Shown: piece by piece, positions 8,765 to 18,047 of the stretch
How the letters are laid out: each line of letters opens with the position of its first letter
How positions within the stretch are numbered: the first letter of the stretch is position 1
From: Ignavibacteria bacterium
GTDB taxonomy: Bacteria > Bacteroidota > Ignavibacteria > Tepidaquicellales > Tepidaquicellaceae
NCBI GenBank assembly: GCA_028714695.1
Contig: JAQTLX010000003.1
Coordinates: 62,001-126,000 of the forward strand
Direction: 5' to 3'
DNA: 64,000 nucleotides
Made by a program: the position numbers and the translations under genes
The notes under the pieces: generated by a model
Seen by the model: the letters and a program-made list of their open reading frames with translations, nothing else
The model's database searches: none
Told to the model about the DNA's origin: nothing

Positions 8765-9802
8765 TTATTTTCTGTGATTAATTATATTGTCGAACTGACC
8801 GGAGTAAGCGATCGTTCTTGCCGGTTCGCCTTTAAGAAAATCATGCGGAAATCCGTATTCGATTTTGCTTGCTTCGTCAAGCGTTTTCATTATATCGTCC
8901 GATAGAATAATATCCGTACATTTCATGTTCTCAATCAATTGCTTGTCTGTTCTTGAACCGACGATAGGAATGAACAATCCCTTTTGCTGTCTTATCCAGT
9001 TGAGAGCAATTATGGAGCCGGGTATTCCCGATTCGTCGGAAATAGATTTGACGACTTTCGCAATAGCGGTATTTCGTTCGTTAAGTCTGGCGCTTCCTTC
9101 TTTAATTCGTTTCGGACCTTTATCCGTTTCCGAGAGATATTTTCCTGTTAGCGCTCCGCCGCCGATGGAGCCCCACGGAGTTACCGCGAGTTCGAAAGCG
9201 TTCGCCATCGGAATCAAATCTCTTTCTGGAGCACGCTGGATAAGAGAATATTCGATTTGCAGCGCCGCGAACCTTGACCAGCCTCTTATTTCTGCCATTG
9301 TATTCGCCGAAGAAACAACCCAGGCGGGTGTGTCCGATATGCCCACGTAAAGTACCTTTCCTGATTTTACGAGGTCATCAAGTCCTCTCATTACTTCGTC
9401 GATGGGTGTTAGCGAATCCCATGCGTGAACCCAGAATAAATCTATGTAATCGGTATTAAGCCTTTTAAGAGAATCCTCAACGGAATTCATCATGCTTTTT
9501 CTGCTGTTCCCGGATGAGTTAATATTTTTCGGGTCGCCCGGATTTTGCAAGGTAAACTTCGTCGCGAGAACAAAGTAGTCTCTTTGTGAAGAAATGAACT
9601 CCCCTACAAATTTCTCGCTTGTGCCGTTGTTGTATAAATTGGCGGTATCGATGAAATTTCCGCCCGCGTTCGTGAATGCATCAAAAACCTTTTTTGAATC
9701 CTGTTTATTTGTACCGAAGCCCCATTCTTCTCCAAAAGTCATCGTTCCGAGGCAGAGTTCGGATACTCTGAGACCCGATCTTCCCAATAATCTGTATTTC
9801 AT
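8765..9802 (-). CDS. Aldo/keto reductase
   Basis: The 345-residue NAD(P)H-dependent oxidoreductase has a TIM-barrel sequence with the AKR tetrad in place: D52 and Y57 in NFIDTANLYNNG, K82 in LATKF and H126 in LFWVHAWD. The N-terminal MKYRLLGRSGLRVSELCLGTMTFGEEWG and the LNWIRQQKGLFIPIVGSRTDKQLIEN segment are typical of the YghZ/general-stress-like branch, which is close to the potassium-channel beta subunits. The substrate cannot be told from sequence. It appears to be a single-gene unit, convergent with the small frame at 8538. Confidence 0.92.
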   Translation of the reverse strand: MKYRLLGRSGLRVSELCLGTMTFGEEWGFGTNKQDSKKVFDAFTNAGGNFIDTANLYNNGTSEKFVGEFISSQRDYFVLATKFTLQNPGDPKNINSSGNSRKSMMNSVEDSLKRLNTDYIDLFWVHAWDSLTPIDEVMRGLDDLVKSGKVLYVGISDTPAWVVSSANTMAEIRGWSRFAALQIEYSLIQRAPERDLIPMANAFELAVTPWGSIGGGALTGKYLSETDKGPKRIKEGSARLNERNTAIAKVVKSISDESGIPGSIIALNWIRQQKGLFIPIVGSRTDKQLIENMKCTDIILSDDIMKTLDEASKIEYGFPHDFLKGEPARTIAYSGQFDNIINHRK

Positions 9803-9862
9803 GTTTTTTTATTTTTGTTTGTAATTCGATATATATTAAAACAATCTTAATGACGTGATTGT

Positions 9863-11089
9863 TCAATTTCTCTTTACGGATTTATATTCTTTTTCCGGAT
9901 CGACCTTTTCAACGTATGAACTGTTCCAGACGCGGTTAAAAACGGTTTCCAGTTCGGAATTTATCATTTCATTTTTTAATACAAGCGCTGCGTTTCTGCT
10001 TTCGTAAAAATAATCCTGTTCAAGATTTGATGTGCTTATCCACGAAATATTATTATCGGCGATAAAGAACTTGCAGTGCTGAACACGTGCATAAGGAATA
10101 TAGCCTTTACTGTACTGCGGCATTGTGCTGAATTTTATCTCAATACCGGACACGGTTGACAATTCCTGTATCTGTTCCGTAGCGTCTTTTTTAATTGCCC
10201 AGTCTGAAAAGATAATTTTAATGTCGACTCCTCTTTTTGCAGCCTTGCGTAGTTCCGTATCGATTTTTTTATAGAGGGTTTCCTTTTCCGAACCTTTCAG
10301 GGAATAAGAATAGAACTGAAGGCAGAGGCGCTTTTTGGAGTTCTTTATAAGTTTCAGAAGTTCGGTTTCTTCTTTTGAAAAACCTTTGGTCACTATTGTC
10401 TTAGGGCTGAAAGCCGGATATAGCGTAACTTTGCCGTAATTATCAGTCGAAATCGTAAGCGTATTTTTTGCATTATAAATCTTAGAAGGCTTATTATTTA
10501 CGAGTCCGCTTATTGCCGCGTCATCATATCCATCGCAAAGTTTCCAGTCCATATCAAATATATTAAGGAACATGCCTGCGAGTTCGCGGTGTTTTATGCG
10601 GACGCCCATTTCGTGAATATGCTTGAGCGCGCGCCAGTCGAAGTTCTCGCTTCCGACAAACAGGTCTTCGCCGTCAACCACAAAATATTTGGCATGCATT
10701 ACTCCGCCGCCTATTTTGTCGAACGGGATTTTTTTGATTGTTATATTTTTTATTCCTTCGAGGTCGGCGGTAGATTCTTTATATCTGTTGAAGAAATTTT
10801 TATCTATGATTATGCGAACCGTAACTCCGTTATTCGCTGCGTTCTTTACAGCGTTTACAATTCTTTCAAGCGGCTCGCCTTTTTCATTGGCAATATAGAA
10901 CATTTCGATATCGAGAGATGTTTTTGCATTCGTAATCATTTCATACCAGACATCGGCTGCGCGGGGAAGTTTCGATTCCTGAAGAACGGTTTCTTCCGGA
11001 ACGCTTTCAACAAGTTGAAAAAGGGTCTGTGAAATCACGGACCCTGACAGAAACAAAAGGAACAGAAGTGACAATATTATTTTTTTCAT
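9863..11089 (-). CDS. Exported phospholipase D-like protein (two HKD motifs)
   Basis: The 408-residue protein has a signal peptide (IILSLLFLLFLSGSVISQ) and two phospholipase D half-sites. The first is HAKYFVVDGEDLFVGSEN from H132. The second is HCKFFIADNNISWISTSN near residue 337, with Ser in the usual Gly place. It resembles the PLD3/PLD4-like group (FDWRALKHIHEMG after the first motif). The family cleaves or transfers phosphodiesters in lipid or nucleic acid through a covalent His intermediate, here presumably in the periplasm. Its start overlaps the stop of the upstream PAP2-type gene by 4 bases (ATGA), pointing to translational coupling and a shared lipid-related job. Confidence 0.87.
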   Translation of the reverse strand: MKKIILSLLFLLFLSGSVISQTLFQLVESVPEETVLQESKLPRAADVWYEMITNAKTSLDIEMFYIANEKGEPLERIVNAVKNAANNGVTVRIIIDKNFFNRYKESTADLEGIKNITIKKIPFDKIGGGVMHAKYFVVDGEDLFVGSENFDWRALKHIHEMGVRIKHRELAGMFLNIFDMDWKLCDGYDDAAISGLVNNKPSKIYNAKNTLTISTDNYGKVTLYPAFSPKTIVTKGFSKEETELLKLIKNSKKRLCLQFYSYSLKGSEKETLYKKIDTELRKAAKRGVDIKIIFSDWAIKKDATEQIQELSTVSGIEIKFSTMPQYSKGYIPYARVQHCKFFIADNNISWISTSNLEQDYFYESRNAALVLKNEMINSELETVFNRVWNSSYVEKVDPEKEYKSVKRN

Positions 11090-11733
11090 GAGAGAGAATT
11101 ATTTTTCTGAAAATATTTTTCGTTAAGGTAAAAAACAATTTTATAAACGGAATATGAAACGAATGGGGCAGCAAGAACATCAACGGTATAGTGCGCTTTC
11201 TGCAATATAACGAAGAGCCCCACAAGCACTGTATTTACAAGGAAAGTATATTTAAGTTTTCTGTTCACCGTAACAAGAAAAAGCATGAACAGGGTTGAAG
11301 TGTGCCCCGAGAAGAAAAGGTCCCGCGTTATCTTTGTTCCCGTGCCCACTATGAACACGAGAGGGTCCTGCAGGTCTATTGTACCTGCGGGCGGATCGAG
11401 CGGCGTAACGTACATCATTGCAATTCTCACTATCACAAGGAGCGTATATGCCTGAAGCGCAACAACAAATCTCGCCGGATAATTTATTATGAGATAAACA
11501 ATACAGGTGATAAGAGAGCCGTAAATGAGAGTGAAAACGGGTATATTAAGTTCTACAGCGGAAAAACGATTGAAAAAAGGATCATTTAAAACCACTCCGC
11601 TTCTCGACTCAACAAATATAATAAACCGTGAAAGAAAATATACGCACGCAATCCATACAATAAGCGTTATTATGAGCAGGTACGCGTTAGTCCTCTTTGT
11701 AAGGAACGCTTTCCAGTTATCTTTTATATTCAT
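11086..11733 (-). CDS. PAP2_C-type (sphingomyelin-synthase-like) membrane phosphatase/phosphotransferase
   Basis: An inner-membrane protein of about 215 residues with six hydrophobic segments. The catalytic motifs of the PAP2_C group are present: SGHTSTLF (His) and, later, HYTVDVLAAPF (His and Asp). These are the D3/D4-like motifs of sphingomyelin synthases and related lipid phosphatases. I chose the inner ATG at 11733 (MNIKDNWKAFLTKR); an ATG nine codons earlier (11760) is also possible. The gene ends in a 4-base overlap with the phospholipase D-like gene, so the pair probably acts on the same phospholipids or headgroups. Confidence 0.8.
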   Translation of the reverse strand: MNIKDNWKAFLTKRTNAYLLIITLIVWIACVYFLSRFIIFVESRSGVVLNDPFFNRFSAVELNIPVFTLIYGSLITCIVYLIINYPARFVVALQAYTLLVIVRIAMMYVTPLDPPAGTIDLQDPLVFIVGTGTKITRDLFFSGHTSTLFMLFLVTVNRKLKYTFLVNTVLVGLFVILQKAHYTVDVLAAPFVSYSVYKIVFYLNEKYFQKNNSLS

Positions 11734-11867
11734 AATACGGAAAGTTAAACAATATCTCATATGGAATAAATGTATTTTTCGTTATTTGGCGCGATATACC
11801 GGACGCCGCATAAAATAATTATTATTAAATAGTTTTTATAAATCCGAAAATATTTCTATTTTAAAAC

Positions 11868-13709
11868 ATGAGAATTCCCGATGAAATCTTTGATGAAATT
11901 ACCAGGGCGAACGACATAGTTGACGTCATATCTTCGTATATAAGCGTAAAAAGGAGAGGCAGTTCGTTCATAGCATTATGTCCTTTCCATCCCGACAAAA
12001 ATCCATCCATGCATATATCGCAGACGAAACAGGTATATCATTGTTTTTCATGCAAAGCAGGCGGCAACGTAATTACATTCGTACAGGATTACGAAAAAAT
12101 AACCGGGATGGAAGCGGTGGAAAGATTAGCGCAGAGGGCGGGCATTAATCTGGGGGCTTTTGCAAGGCGCCCCGACCTTTCAAATGAAATCGCGCGGTTA
12201 TTTGATATCAACACGAAGACAGCAAGATATTTTTACGACAACCTTGTAAACATTGGCGGCGAGGAGAAAAAACTCGTCAGCGATTATATTAAAAAACGCG
12301 GACTTGACGAAGATATTATAAGAAAATTCGGAATCGGATATTCGAGCAATAACTGGCACTCACTGATGAATAATTTCACCGAAGACGAATCATACACACT
12401 TGAGGAACTTGAACTCGCAGGGCTGGTTATAAAAGCGGAGAAAGACGGAAAATACCACGACAGATTCAGGGGACGTTTAATATTCCCGATTTTTAATGAA
12501 AGCGGAAAGGTTGTGGGCTTCGGCGGCAGGATTCTTACAAACGATAAGGAAACCGCGAAGTATATAAATTCGCCGGAGACAAGGGTTTATTCGAAGAGCA
12601 AAATACTTTACGGATTAAATTTTGCTAAGGACAGCATAAGGTCTAAGGATTACGTAATACTTGTAGAGGGATACATGGACGTTGTTTCTCTGTTTCACGC
12701 GGGAATAAAGAACGTAGTGGCTTCGAGCGGCACGGCGCTCACAATTGAGCAGGTGCATTTGATTTCAAGATACACGAAGAACATAGTACTTTTGTATGAC
12801 GCGGATGTCGCGGGCATAAAGGCGGCGAAGAGAGGAATAGAGATAATACTCGAACAGGGTCTTGATCTGAGCATCGTTTCGCTTCCCGACGGAGAGGACC
12901 CCGATTCATTTGTCCGCACAAAGGGCGTCGAAGAATTCGAGAAGAGTATTGCCGCAAAAAAATCAATAATAACATTCATAAGCGACATATATAAGAAGGA
13001 AGGCAATTTAGCCACACCAGAAAGCAAGACCGATTTCATTAAGGAAATAATAAGTTACATAGTAAGAATTCCCGACCGCATCAAGATATCTTTTTACATA
13101 AAGGAACTTGCGGAGACTTACAGGTTATACGAATCCGATATGCGGGATGAATTAAACCGCGCGTACAAGGAATTCAAGAAGACGCTGTTTCCGAAAACTT
13201 CGGTAGCGCTTCCCGAAAGAAAATCGAAAGAAAAGAAAGACGGGAACGGGAAGCATCTGCAAGCAGAGTATGATATTATAAAAGTCTTCCTGTCCGGCAA
13301 TTTTGACGCAATAAACTATATAGCAGACAATATATACATTGATTACATTACGGACGAAAAAGTATTGGGCGCGGTGGAAATAATGCTGGACGAATGGCAC
13401 AATGAAAACAAGATAGACGTTTCAAAACTTGTTTCGCAGATTGAAGATGAAGAAATAAGGAAAATTCTTTTAACCGAATCCACTCCGAAATTTGAAATAA
13501 CCAAAACGGATTTTCTTCCTGCAGACAGTATACTTGCGAGGGTTGAGAATGAGTCCGTTAACTATCTGAAACTTGCAAAAGACATAATACAGAAACTGAA
13601 GTTAATGGACATAAACCGAAAGATACGCGGTTCTTTTAAAGATACCGACGAACACGCGAAGGGAATAGATTTCATAACGGAAAAGACGAAAATAATCAAG
13701 CGAAAATAG
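11868..13709 (+). CDS. dnaG: DNA primase DnaG
   Basis: DnaG makes RNA primers at the replication fork. The 613-residue protein has an N-terminal CHC2 zinc finger (C38, H41, C59, C62 in LCPFHPDKNPSM...YHCFSCKAGG). It is followed by the primase core with RGRLIFPIFNESGKVVGFGGRIL and a TOPRIM domain from about residue 265 (ILVEGYMDVVSLFHAG, then VLLYDADVAGIKAA and SLPDGEDPDSFV). The C-terminal ~170 residues are the less conserved helicase-binding part. It lies divergent from the PAP2-type gene. ptsI follows after 50 bases. Confidence 0.96.
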   Translation: MRIPDEIFDEITRANDIVDVISSYISVKRRGSSFIALCPFHPDKNPSMHISQTKQVYHCFSCKAGGNVITFVQDYEKITGMEAVERLAQRAGINLGAFARRPDLSNEIARLFDINTKTARYFYDNLVNIGGEEKKLVSDYIKKRGLDEDIIRKFGIGYSSNNWHSLMNNFTEDESYTLEELELAGLVIKAEKDGKYHDRFRGRLIFPIFNESGKVVGFGGRILTNDKETAKYINSPETRVYSKSKILYGLNFAKDSIRSKDYVILVEGYMDVVSLFHAGIKNVVASSGTALTIEQVHLISRYTKNIVLLYDADVAGIKAAKRGIEIILEQGLDLSIVSLPDGEDPDSFVRTKGVEEFEKSIAAKKSIITFISDIYKKEGNLATPESKTDFIKEIISYIVRIPDRIKISFYIKELAETYRLYESDMRDELNRAYKEFKKTLFPKTSVALPERKSKEKKDGNGKHLQAEYDIIKVFLSGNFDAINYIADNIYIDYITDEKVLGAVEIMLDEWHNENKIDVSKLVSQIEDEEIRKILLTESTPKFEITKTDFLPADSILARVENESVNYLKLAKDIIQKLKLMDINRKIRGSFKDTDEHAKGIDFITEKTKIIKRK

Positions 13710-13759
13710 TTTGATTTTTTACGAATAAATTTTGATTTTGATTATAAATAAGAATTAGA

Positions 13760-15493
13760 TTGCACAAAGAAAAAACATACAGAGGTGTACCCGCCTCACA
13801 GGGCATATCAATAGGAAAAGCGTATTTATACACACGCCGTCAGGTCAATATTGTTACAACGGTTTTGACAACGGACGAAATCGAAAATGAAATTGATACA
13901 ATCAACAATTCAATATCGATTTCATTAAAGGAACTCGATAAAATTTACGCAATATCCGTAGAAAAAATAGGAGAAAAGAACTCAAAAATATTTGAAGCGC
14001 AGATAGAAATTTTGAAGGACAGTATATTTCTTGAAAGCGTAATAAAAAGAATTCAAAAAGAAAAAAAATCCGCTGCATTTATTTTCAATGACGAGATAGA
14101 AAAACTCGGAAACATATTCCTCAAATCCGCAAATGATTATATAAAGGAAAGATACGATGATTTAATGGACGTGAAGAACAGGGTGATTCGCAATATGAGG
14201 AGGGAAAAACTTGTATCGAAGGTTGATGAAGAATCGATAATTTTTGCCCATGAATTAACTCCTGCGGACACAATTCTTTTCAGCAGGCGCAAAGTCAAAG
14301 GATACGGTACCGATACAGGAGGGGTAACTTCTCACGCGGCAATAATTGCGAGGGCTCTGAGAGTGCCTGCGGTTGTAGGCATGAAAGTAATTTCAAAATT
14401 TATCGCTACGGGCGACAATGTTATTATTGACGGCACCGAAGGGATTGTTATCGTGCACCCTTCGCCCGAGACTCTTGAAATTTACAACACAAAAATTGAA
14501 GGAATAAGGCATCACGTAAGCCTTCTTGATGAAGTTGCGGATAAACCATGCAAGACGGAAGACGGCAAGCATGTTGAGATTACCGCAAACATAGAGTTCG
14601 TTGAAGAAACCGATTTTATTAGAAATTGCGGTATAGGGCTTTATAGAACTGAGCACCTTTATATGGAAAAAGGGGATTTTCCTTCAAGCGGGGAACAGAT
14701 TCAGGAATATACTCATATTGCGGCAGTTACATTTCCGAAATCCGTTACAATAAGAACGTTCGATTTAGGCGGCGACAAAGTACTTCAGCAGGACAGCCAC
14801 AAGGAAGTAAATCCTTATCTGGGCTGGCGCGGCATCCGAATGTCGCTTGACAGGGTACACACATTCAAGGACCAGTTGAAGGCTCTGCTTATATCATCGG
14901 TGAAGAAGAACATTAAAATAATGCTGCCGATGATTTCTTCGGTTGACGAAGTGAGGCGTTCGCGTGTTATACTTGAAGAGGTCAAGAAAGATCTTGACAG
15001 CGCGGGGATTTATTACGACAAAAAAATCCCGCTGGGAATAATGCTTGAAGTTCCGTCTGCTTTTGTATTATCAGAGGAACTGGCATCGGAGGCAGATTTT
15101 TTCAGCATAGGAACAAACGATCTGATACAATATCTTCTGGCAGTAGACAGGGGCAACGAACTTATATCGGGAATGTTCCAGCAGTTTCATCCTGCGGTAA
15201 TAAGAGCGTTGAAAAAAATTGTTGACAGCGGACACAAGCATGGAATAAAAGTAAGTTTATGCGGCGAGATGGCGTCCGTACCTCTGGCTGTGCCTGTTTT
15301 AATCGGGTTGGAGATAGATGAACTGAGCGTGCTTCCCTCGGTTATTCCCGAAATAAAGCAGATAGTAAGGGCAATGAAATCAAGCGAAGCAAAAGCGCTT
15401 GTCGGCAGATTATTGAAGATGCCTACGGAAGAAGAAATAAAAAACGAAGTCGAAAAATTTTTCGAGACAAAAATAAAAACGAAAATATTATGA
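13760..15493 (+). CDS. ptsI: PTS enzyme I (phosphoenolpyruvate-protein phosphotransferase)
   Basis: Enzyme I takes phosphate from PEP and passes it to HPr. The 577-residue protein has the YRGVPASQGISIGKAYLY beginning, the phosphorylated His in GGVTSHAAIIARA (H192), the PEP-binding RTEHLYM, IRTFDLGGDK and FFSIGTNDLIQYLLAVDR segments, and the active-site Cys in SLCGEMAS (C501). The start is a TTG at 13760, chosen because the homologous N-terminus begins there and no ATG precedes it in frame. No HPr or EII gene is in the window, so its targets are elsewhere. The stop overlaps the next gene by 4 bases. Confidence 0.95.
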   Translation: MHKEKTYRGVPASQGISIGKAYLYTRRQVNIVTTVLTTDEIENEIDTINNSISISLKELDKIYAISVEKIGEKNSKIFEAQIEILKDSIFLESVIKRIQKEKKSAAFIFNDEIEKLGNIFLKSANDYIKERYDDLMDVKNRVIRNMRREKLVSKVDEESIIFAHELTPADTILFSRRKVKGYGTDTGGVTSHAAIIARALRVPAVVGMKVISKFIATGDNVIIDGTEGIVIVHPSPETLEIYNTKIEGIRHHVSLLDEVADKPCKTEDGKHVEITANIEFVEETDFIRNCGIGLYRTEHLYMEKGDFPSSGEQIQEYTHIAAVTFPKSVTIRTFDLGGDKVLQQDSHKEVNPYLGWRGIRMSLDRVHTFKDQLKALLISSVKKNIKIMLPMISSVDEVRRSRVILEEVKKDLDSAGIYYDKKIPLGIMLEVPSAFVLSEELASEADFFSIGTNDLIQYLLAVDRGNELISGMFQQFHPAVIRALKKIVDSGHKHGIKVSLCGEMASVPLAVPVLIGLEIDELSVLPSVIPEIKQIVRAMKSSEAKALVGRLLKMPTEEEIKNEVEKFFETKIKTKIL

Positions 15494-16545
15494 TAGACAG
15501 AAAAATTCTCAAGAAATACGATAAACAGGATATGTTCAGGGTATTGTTCGATTTTCCCGTTCAGATATGCGATGCAGTTGACATTGCAGCAAGTACAAAA
15601 ATAAAATACAGTTATAAAGGGATAAAAAATATAATAATAAACGGACTCGGCGGTTCGGCAATAGGCGGAGACATATTAAGGAGTTACGTTTCGGGAGAGA
15701 TGAAAATTCCCGTTTCGGTAAACCGTAATTATTCGCTTCCCGGGTATGCGGGAAAAGACACTCTTGCGATACTTGCCAGTTATTCGGGGAACACGGAAGA
15801 GACCGTATCCGCTTTTCGCGACGCACTCAATAAAGAGTGCAATATAATATGTATAAGCAGCGGGGGCGAAATAGAGAAACTCGCAAAGAAACACGGGAAA
15901 CAACTAATGAAAATTCCCGGCGGTTTGCAGCCAAGGTGTGCTCTCGGTTATTCTTTTTTTACGCTCCTTGTATTATTCACGAAGTTAGGATTCATTAAAG
16001 ATAAATCGGATGAAATAAATGACGTAATAATAAATCTTGATCAGAGTCTTTCTGAATACGTCAGTCTGTCTTTTGAAACCAACGAGGCATTAAGGATAGC
16101 CGCGGCAATTAAGGGGCATATGCCCGTAATTTATTCTTCCGCGGATTTGCTTGATGCGGTTAATTTAAGATGGCGCGGTCAGATATCGGAAAACGGAAAG
16201 ATACTGGCTTACGGTAATTTATACCCCGAAATGAATCACAACGAACTTGTCGGTTGGAAACTTAACGAAGAAATCCTGAAAAAAATCGCCGTGATTGTTC
16301 TGCATGACAAAGATGACAACGAGAGAGTAAAACTGCGCATGAAGATAACAGAAAGGGTTTACAGAAAATATGCGGCTAATGTATTTGACGTATACAGCGA
16401 TTGCAGGACAAAACTTGGCAGAATTTTCGATTTAATATATCTGGGTGATTGGGTCAGTTATTATCTCGCTATTTTGAATGAAGTCAATCCGACCCCTGTT
16501 AATGCAATATCGAGTCTAAAAAAGGAACTGGAAAAAGCAAAATAG
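15490..16545 (+). CDS. Bifunctional phosphoglucose/phosphomannose isomerase (SIS domain)
   Basis: The 351-residue protein belongs to the short bifunctional PGI/PMI family known from archaea and some bacteria, which interconverts glucose-6-P or mannose-6-P with fructose-6-P. Evidence: the first SIS domain with INGLGGSAIGGDILRSYV and the sugar-phosphate loop ASYSGNTEETVSAF, the Pro-Arg segment GGLQPRCALGYSFF, and the C-terminal YPEMNHNELVGW motif carrying the catalytic Glu and His. Coupling to ptsI by an ATGA overlap links sugar uptake or signalling to hexose-phosphate entry into glycolysis. Confidence 0.88.
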   Translation: MIDRKILKKYDKQDMFRVLFDFPVQICDAVDIAASTKIKYSYKGIKNIIINGLGGSAIGGDILRSYVSGEMKIPVSVNRNYSLPGYAGKDTLAILASYSGNTEETVSAFRDALNKECNIICISSGGEIEKLAKKHGKQLMKIPGGLQPRCALGYSFFTLLVLFTKLGFIKDKSDEINDVIINLDQSLSEYVSLSFETNEALRIAAAIKGHMPVIYSSADLLDAVNLRWRGQISENGKILAYGNLYPEMNHNELVGWKLNEEILKKIAVIVLHDKDDNERVKLRMKITERVYRKYAANVFDVYSDCRTKLGRIFDLIYLGDWVSYYLAILNEVNPTPVNAISSLKKELEKAK

Positions 16546-16566
16546 AAGAAATGTAAAAAGAACGAA

Positions 16567-16588
16567 CGGATATATTATAACATATCCG
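16567..16588 (-). terminator. Weak hairpin downstream of the 16665 gene
   Basis: CGGATAT / ATATCCG form a 7-bp stem with an 8-base loop. Read on the minus strand it is followed some bases later by TTTTT. It lies between the ends of two convergent genes and may end minus-strand transcription. The T-run is not adjacent, so this is weak. Confidence 0.35.
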
Positions 16589-16664
16589 CAGTTAAATGCG
16601 TTAAATGTTTTATCCTATTTCCGAAGGAGGCAAATCTCGATTTTTTTGTCATTCCTATACGTTT

Positions 16665-17030
16665 CTACGATTGATTAAAGTTTGTGACTTCTCTTTGTTC
16701 TTTAGGCAGCATTGTTTCGAGAGCCAGTGTGATAATGTGCTTCTCGAATTTTCTGCCATTATCAACCTTATGCTCTGATTTTCCATTATTCATAAGTGAT
16801 ATCACGCCGTTATACACATAAAAAGTCTGTCCTGTGCTGTTTTTATATATACAGCCTTTATATCCCAGATGCACCGGTTCTTTTGATGATTTATCGGAAA
16901 CACTAAGGCTGCTCCATAATTCATCGAGATATCTAGCATCGGATTCTGAAATTTCCCATTCAGGGTCGAGACTTCCCGAGTAAACCAATATACGGCACGA
17001 ATTTTTACTTCCGTTTTTCATTTTATACAA
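16665..17030 (-). CDS. Hypothetical protein, paralogue of the gene at 17221
   Basis: A 121-residue soluble protein that I do not recognise. Its middle holds WEISESDARYLDELWSSL, then HLGYKGCIYKNSTGQTFYVYNGVI. The same layout recurs in the neighbour at 17221 (W-x-L-S...IWKSL, then EFGYKG...TGLNYYVTHNSVI), so the two are diverged copies of one family. No signal peptide or membrane segment is visible. An alternative start at the internal ATG (residue 4) is possible. Confidence 0.6.
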   Translation of the reverse strand: MYKMKNGSKNSCRILVYSGSLDPEWEISESDARYLDELWSSLSVSDKSSKEPVHLGYKGCIYKNSTGQTFYVYNGVISLMNNGKSEHKVDNGRKFEKHIITLALETMLPKEQREVTNFNQS

Positions 17031-17220
17031 TTTTTAGTAAAAAGTTTAGAACTATGTCGTAAAATAAATCTTCTGTTCTTTGCCGTTCTCCCTACGAGCA
17101 ATGTTTATTCAGAAGAAAGTAATATTCAAAACATTTTCATTCTCAATAGAATATATCCCCCGTAATATTCCAAATAATTAAATTAATAAAGTAAAACAAA
17201 TTTAAACTCAAGCAAATAAA

Positions 17221-17580
17221 CTACTTTGCCTTTTTGTAAACAATGTCGGCAAATACATAGGGTTTTACAAAACACAAAATTGAATCCGGCATAGATCTGA
17301 GCAGCAGGTTTTCAATCTTTCCGAATGTATCGTTTTTTACGCTTGTGACAAAACTCTCTTTTTGTATTACACTATTGTGTGTTACATAATAATTCAGGCC
17401 TGTATCGCATTCGACCTTAATTCCTTTGTAGCCGAATTCATTACACTCTGTAAGTTCAAGGGTGTTGCTTTCAAGACTTTTCCATATTTTTTTTATTCTG
17501 TTTATGGTGTTTATTGAAAGAACCCATGAGCATTCGACTTCTACATCCGGTTTAAAAATGACTTTCGCTGAAATTTTCAT
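17221..17580 (-). CDS. Hypothetical protein, paralogue of the gene at 16665
   Basis: A 119-residue protein of unknown function starting MKISAKVIFKPDVEVECSWVLS. It shares with its neighbour at 16665 a Trp, a following IWKSL/LWSSL helix, a [EH][FL]GYKG turn and a TG-x-x-[FY]YV strand, which suggests a small beta-rich fold. The 190 bases between the two hold no other gene I can support. No signal peptide or membrane segment is visible. Together with the small exported protein at 17632 they form a minus-strand group of unknowns. Confidence 0.6.
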   Translation of the reverse strand: MKISAKVIFKPDVEVECSWVLSINTINRIKKIWKSLESNTLELTECNEFGYKGIKVECDTGLNYYVTHNSVIQKESFVTSVKNDTFGKIENLLLRSMPDSILCFVKPYVFADIVYKKAK

Positions 17581-17631
17581 TTCCAGTTAATTTTTTATAT
17601 TTAACGGTCGAAATACCTGAAAATCAGGGAC

Positions 17632-17856
17632 CTAGTTTCTTATCGGCACCGGAATAACTTCGATAGGACCTCCGTACGAATCAAAAACAACGATGTACCA
17701 AACTCCGTTAATCAGAACCCTTGTGGAATTAGGAGGATCCTGATCAATTGTGCTGTATTCGTTGAACACTGCTGTTGTATTGCTTTGTTCTGCAAAAGAG
17801 AGTTGTGATAAAAAGACAACGGTGAAAATTGCTAGGACGAGGATAATCTTTTTCAT
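17632..17856 (-). CDS. Small exported protein, 74 residues, unknown
   Basis: The chosen start (ATG 17856) gives a clean signal peptide: MKKIILVLAIFTVVFLSQLSFA, with an Ala ending a plausible signal-peptidase I site. A purine-rich AGAAAGG lies shortly upstream as a ribosome site. A longer frame from 17913 exists but would bury the signal peptide. The mature part, about 52 residues, is Asn/Thr/Pro rich with INGVWYIVVFDSYGGPIEVIPV and has no Cys. Function is unknown. Confidence 0.6.
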   Translation of the reverse strand: MKKIILVLAIFTVVFLSQLSFAEQSNTTAVFNEYSTIDQDPPNSTRVLINGVWYIVVFDSYGGPIEVIPVPIRN

Positions 17857-18047
17857 TTTTTTACCTTTCTGGTTTAATTTAAAGTTAGTACAAAATATTG
17901 AGGTTAAGAACAATAAAAAACCTTATCTTTTTCTATTATTAACTAACGTCTTTTTTTGTTTGAGAAGATATTTTATTGTCTATTGCTTTTTAAATGATAA
18001 TTTCCGAGATTGAAAACAGATATTGTTTTTTAATTAACAAAACCGCC

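Noticed and set aside
10589-11032. Plus-strand frame opposite the PLD-like gene
   Set aside because: It lies wholly antisense to a gene with clear HKD motifs and a signal peptide.
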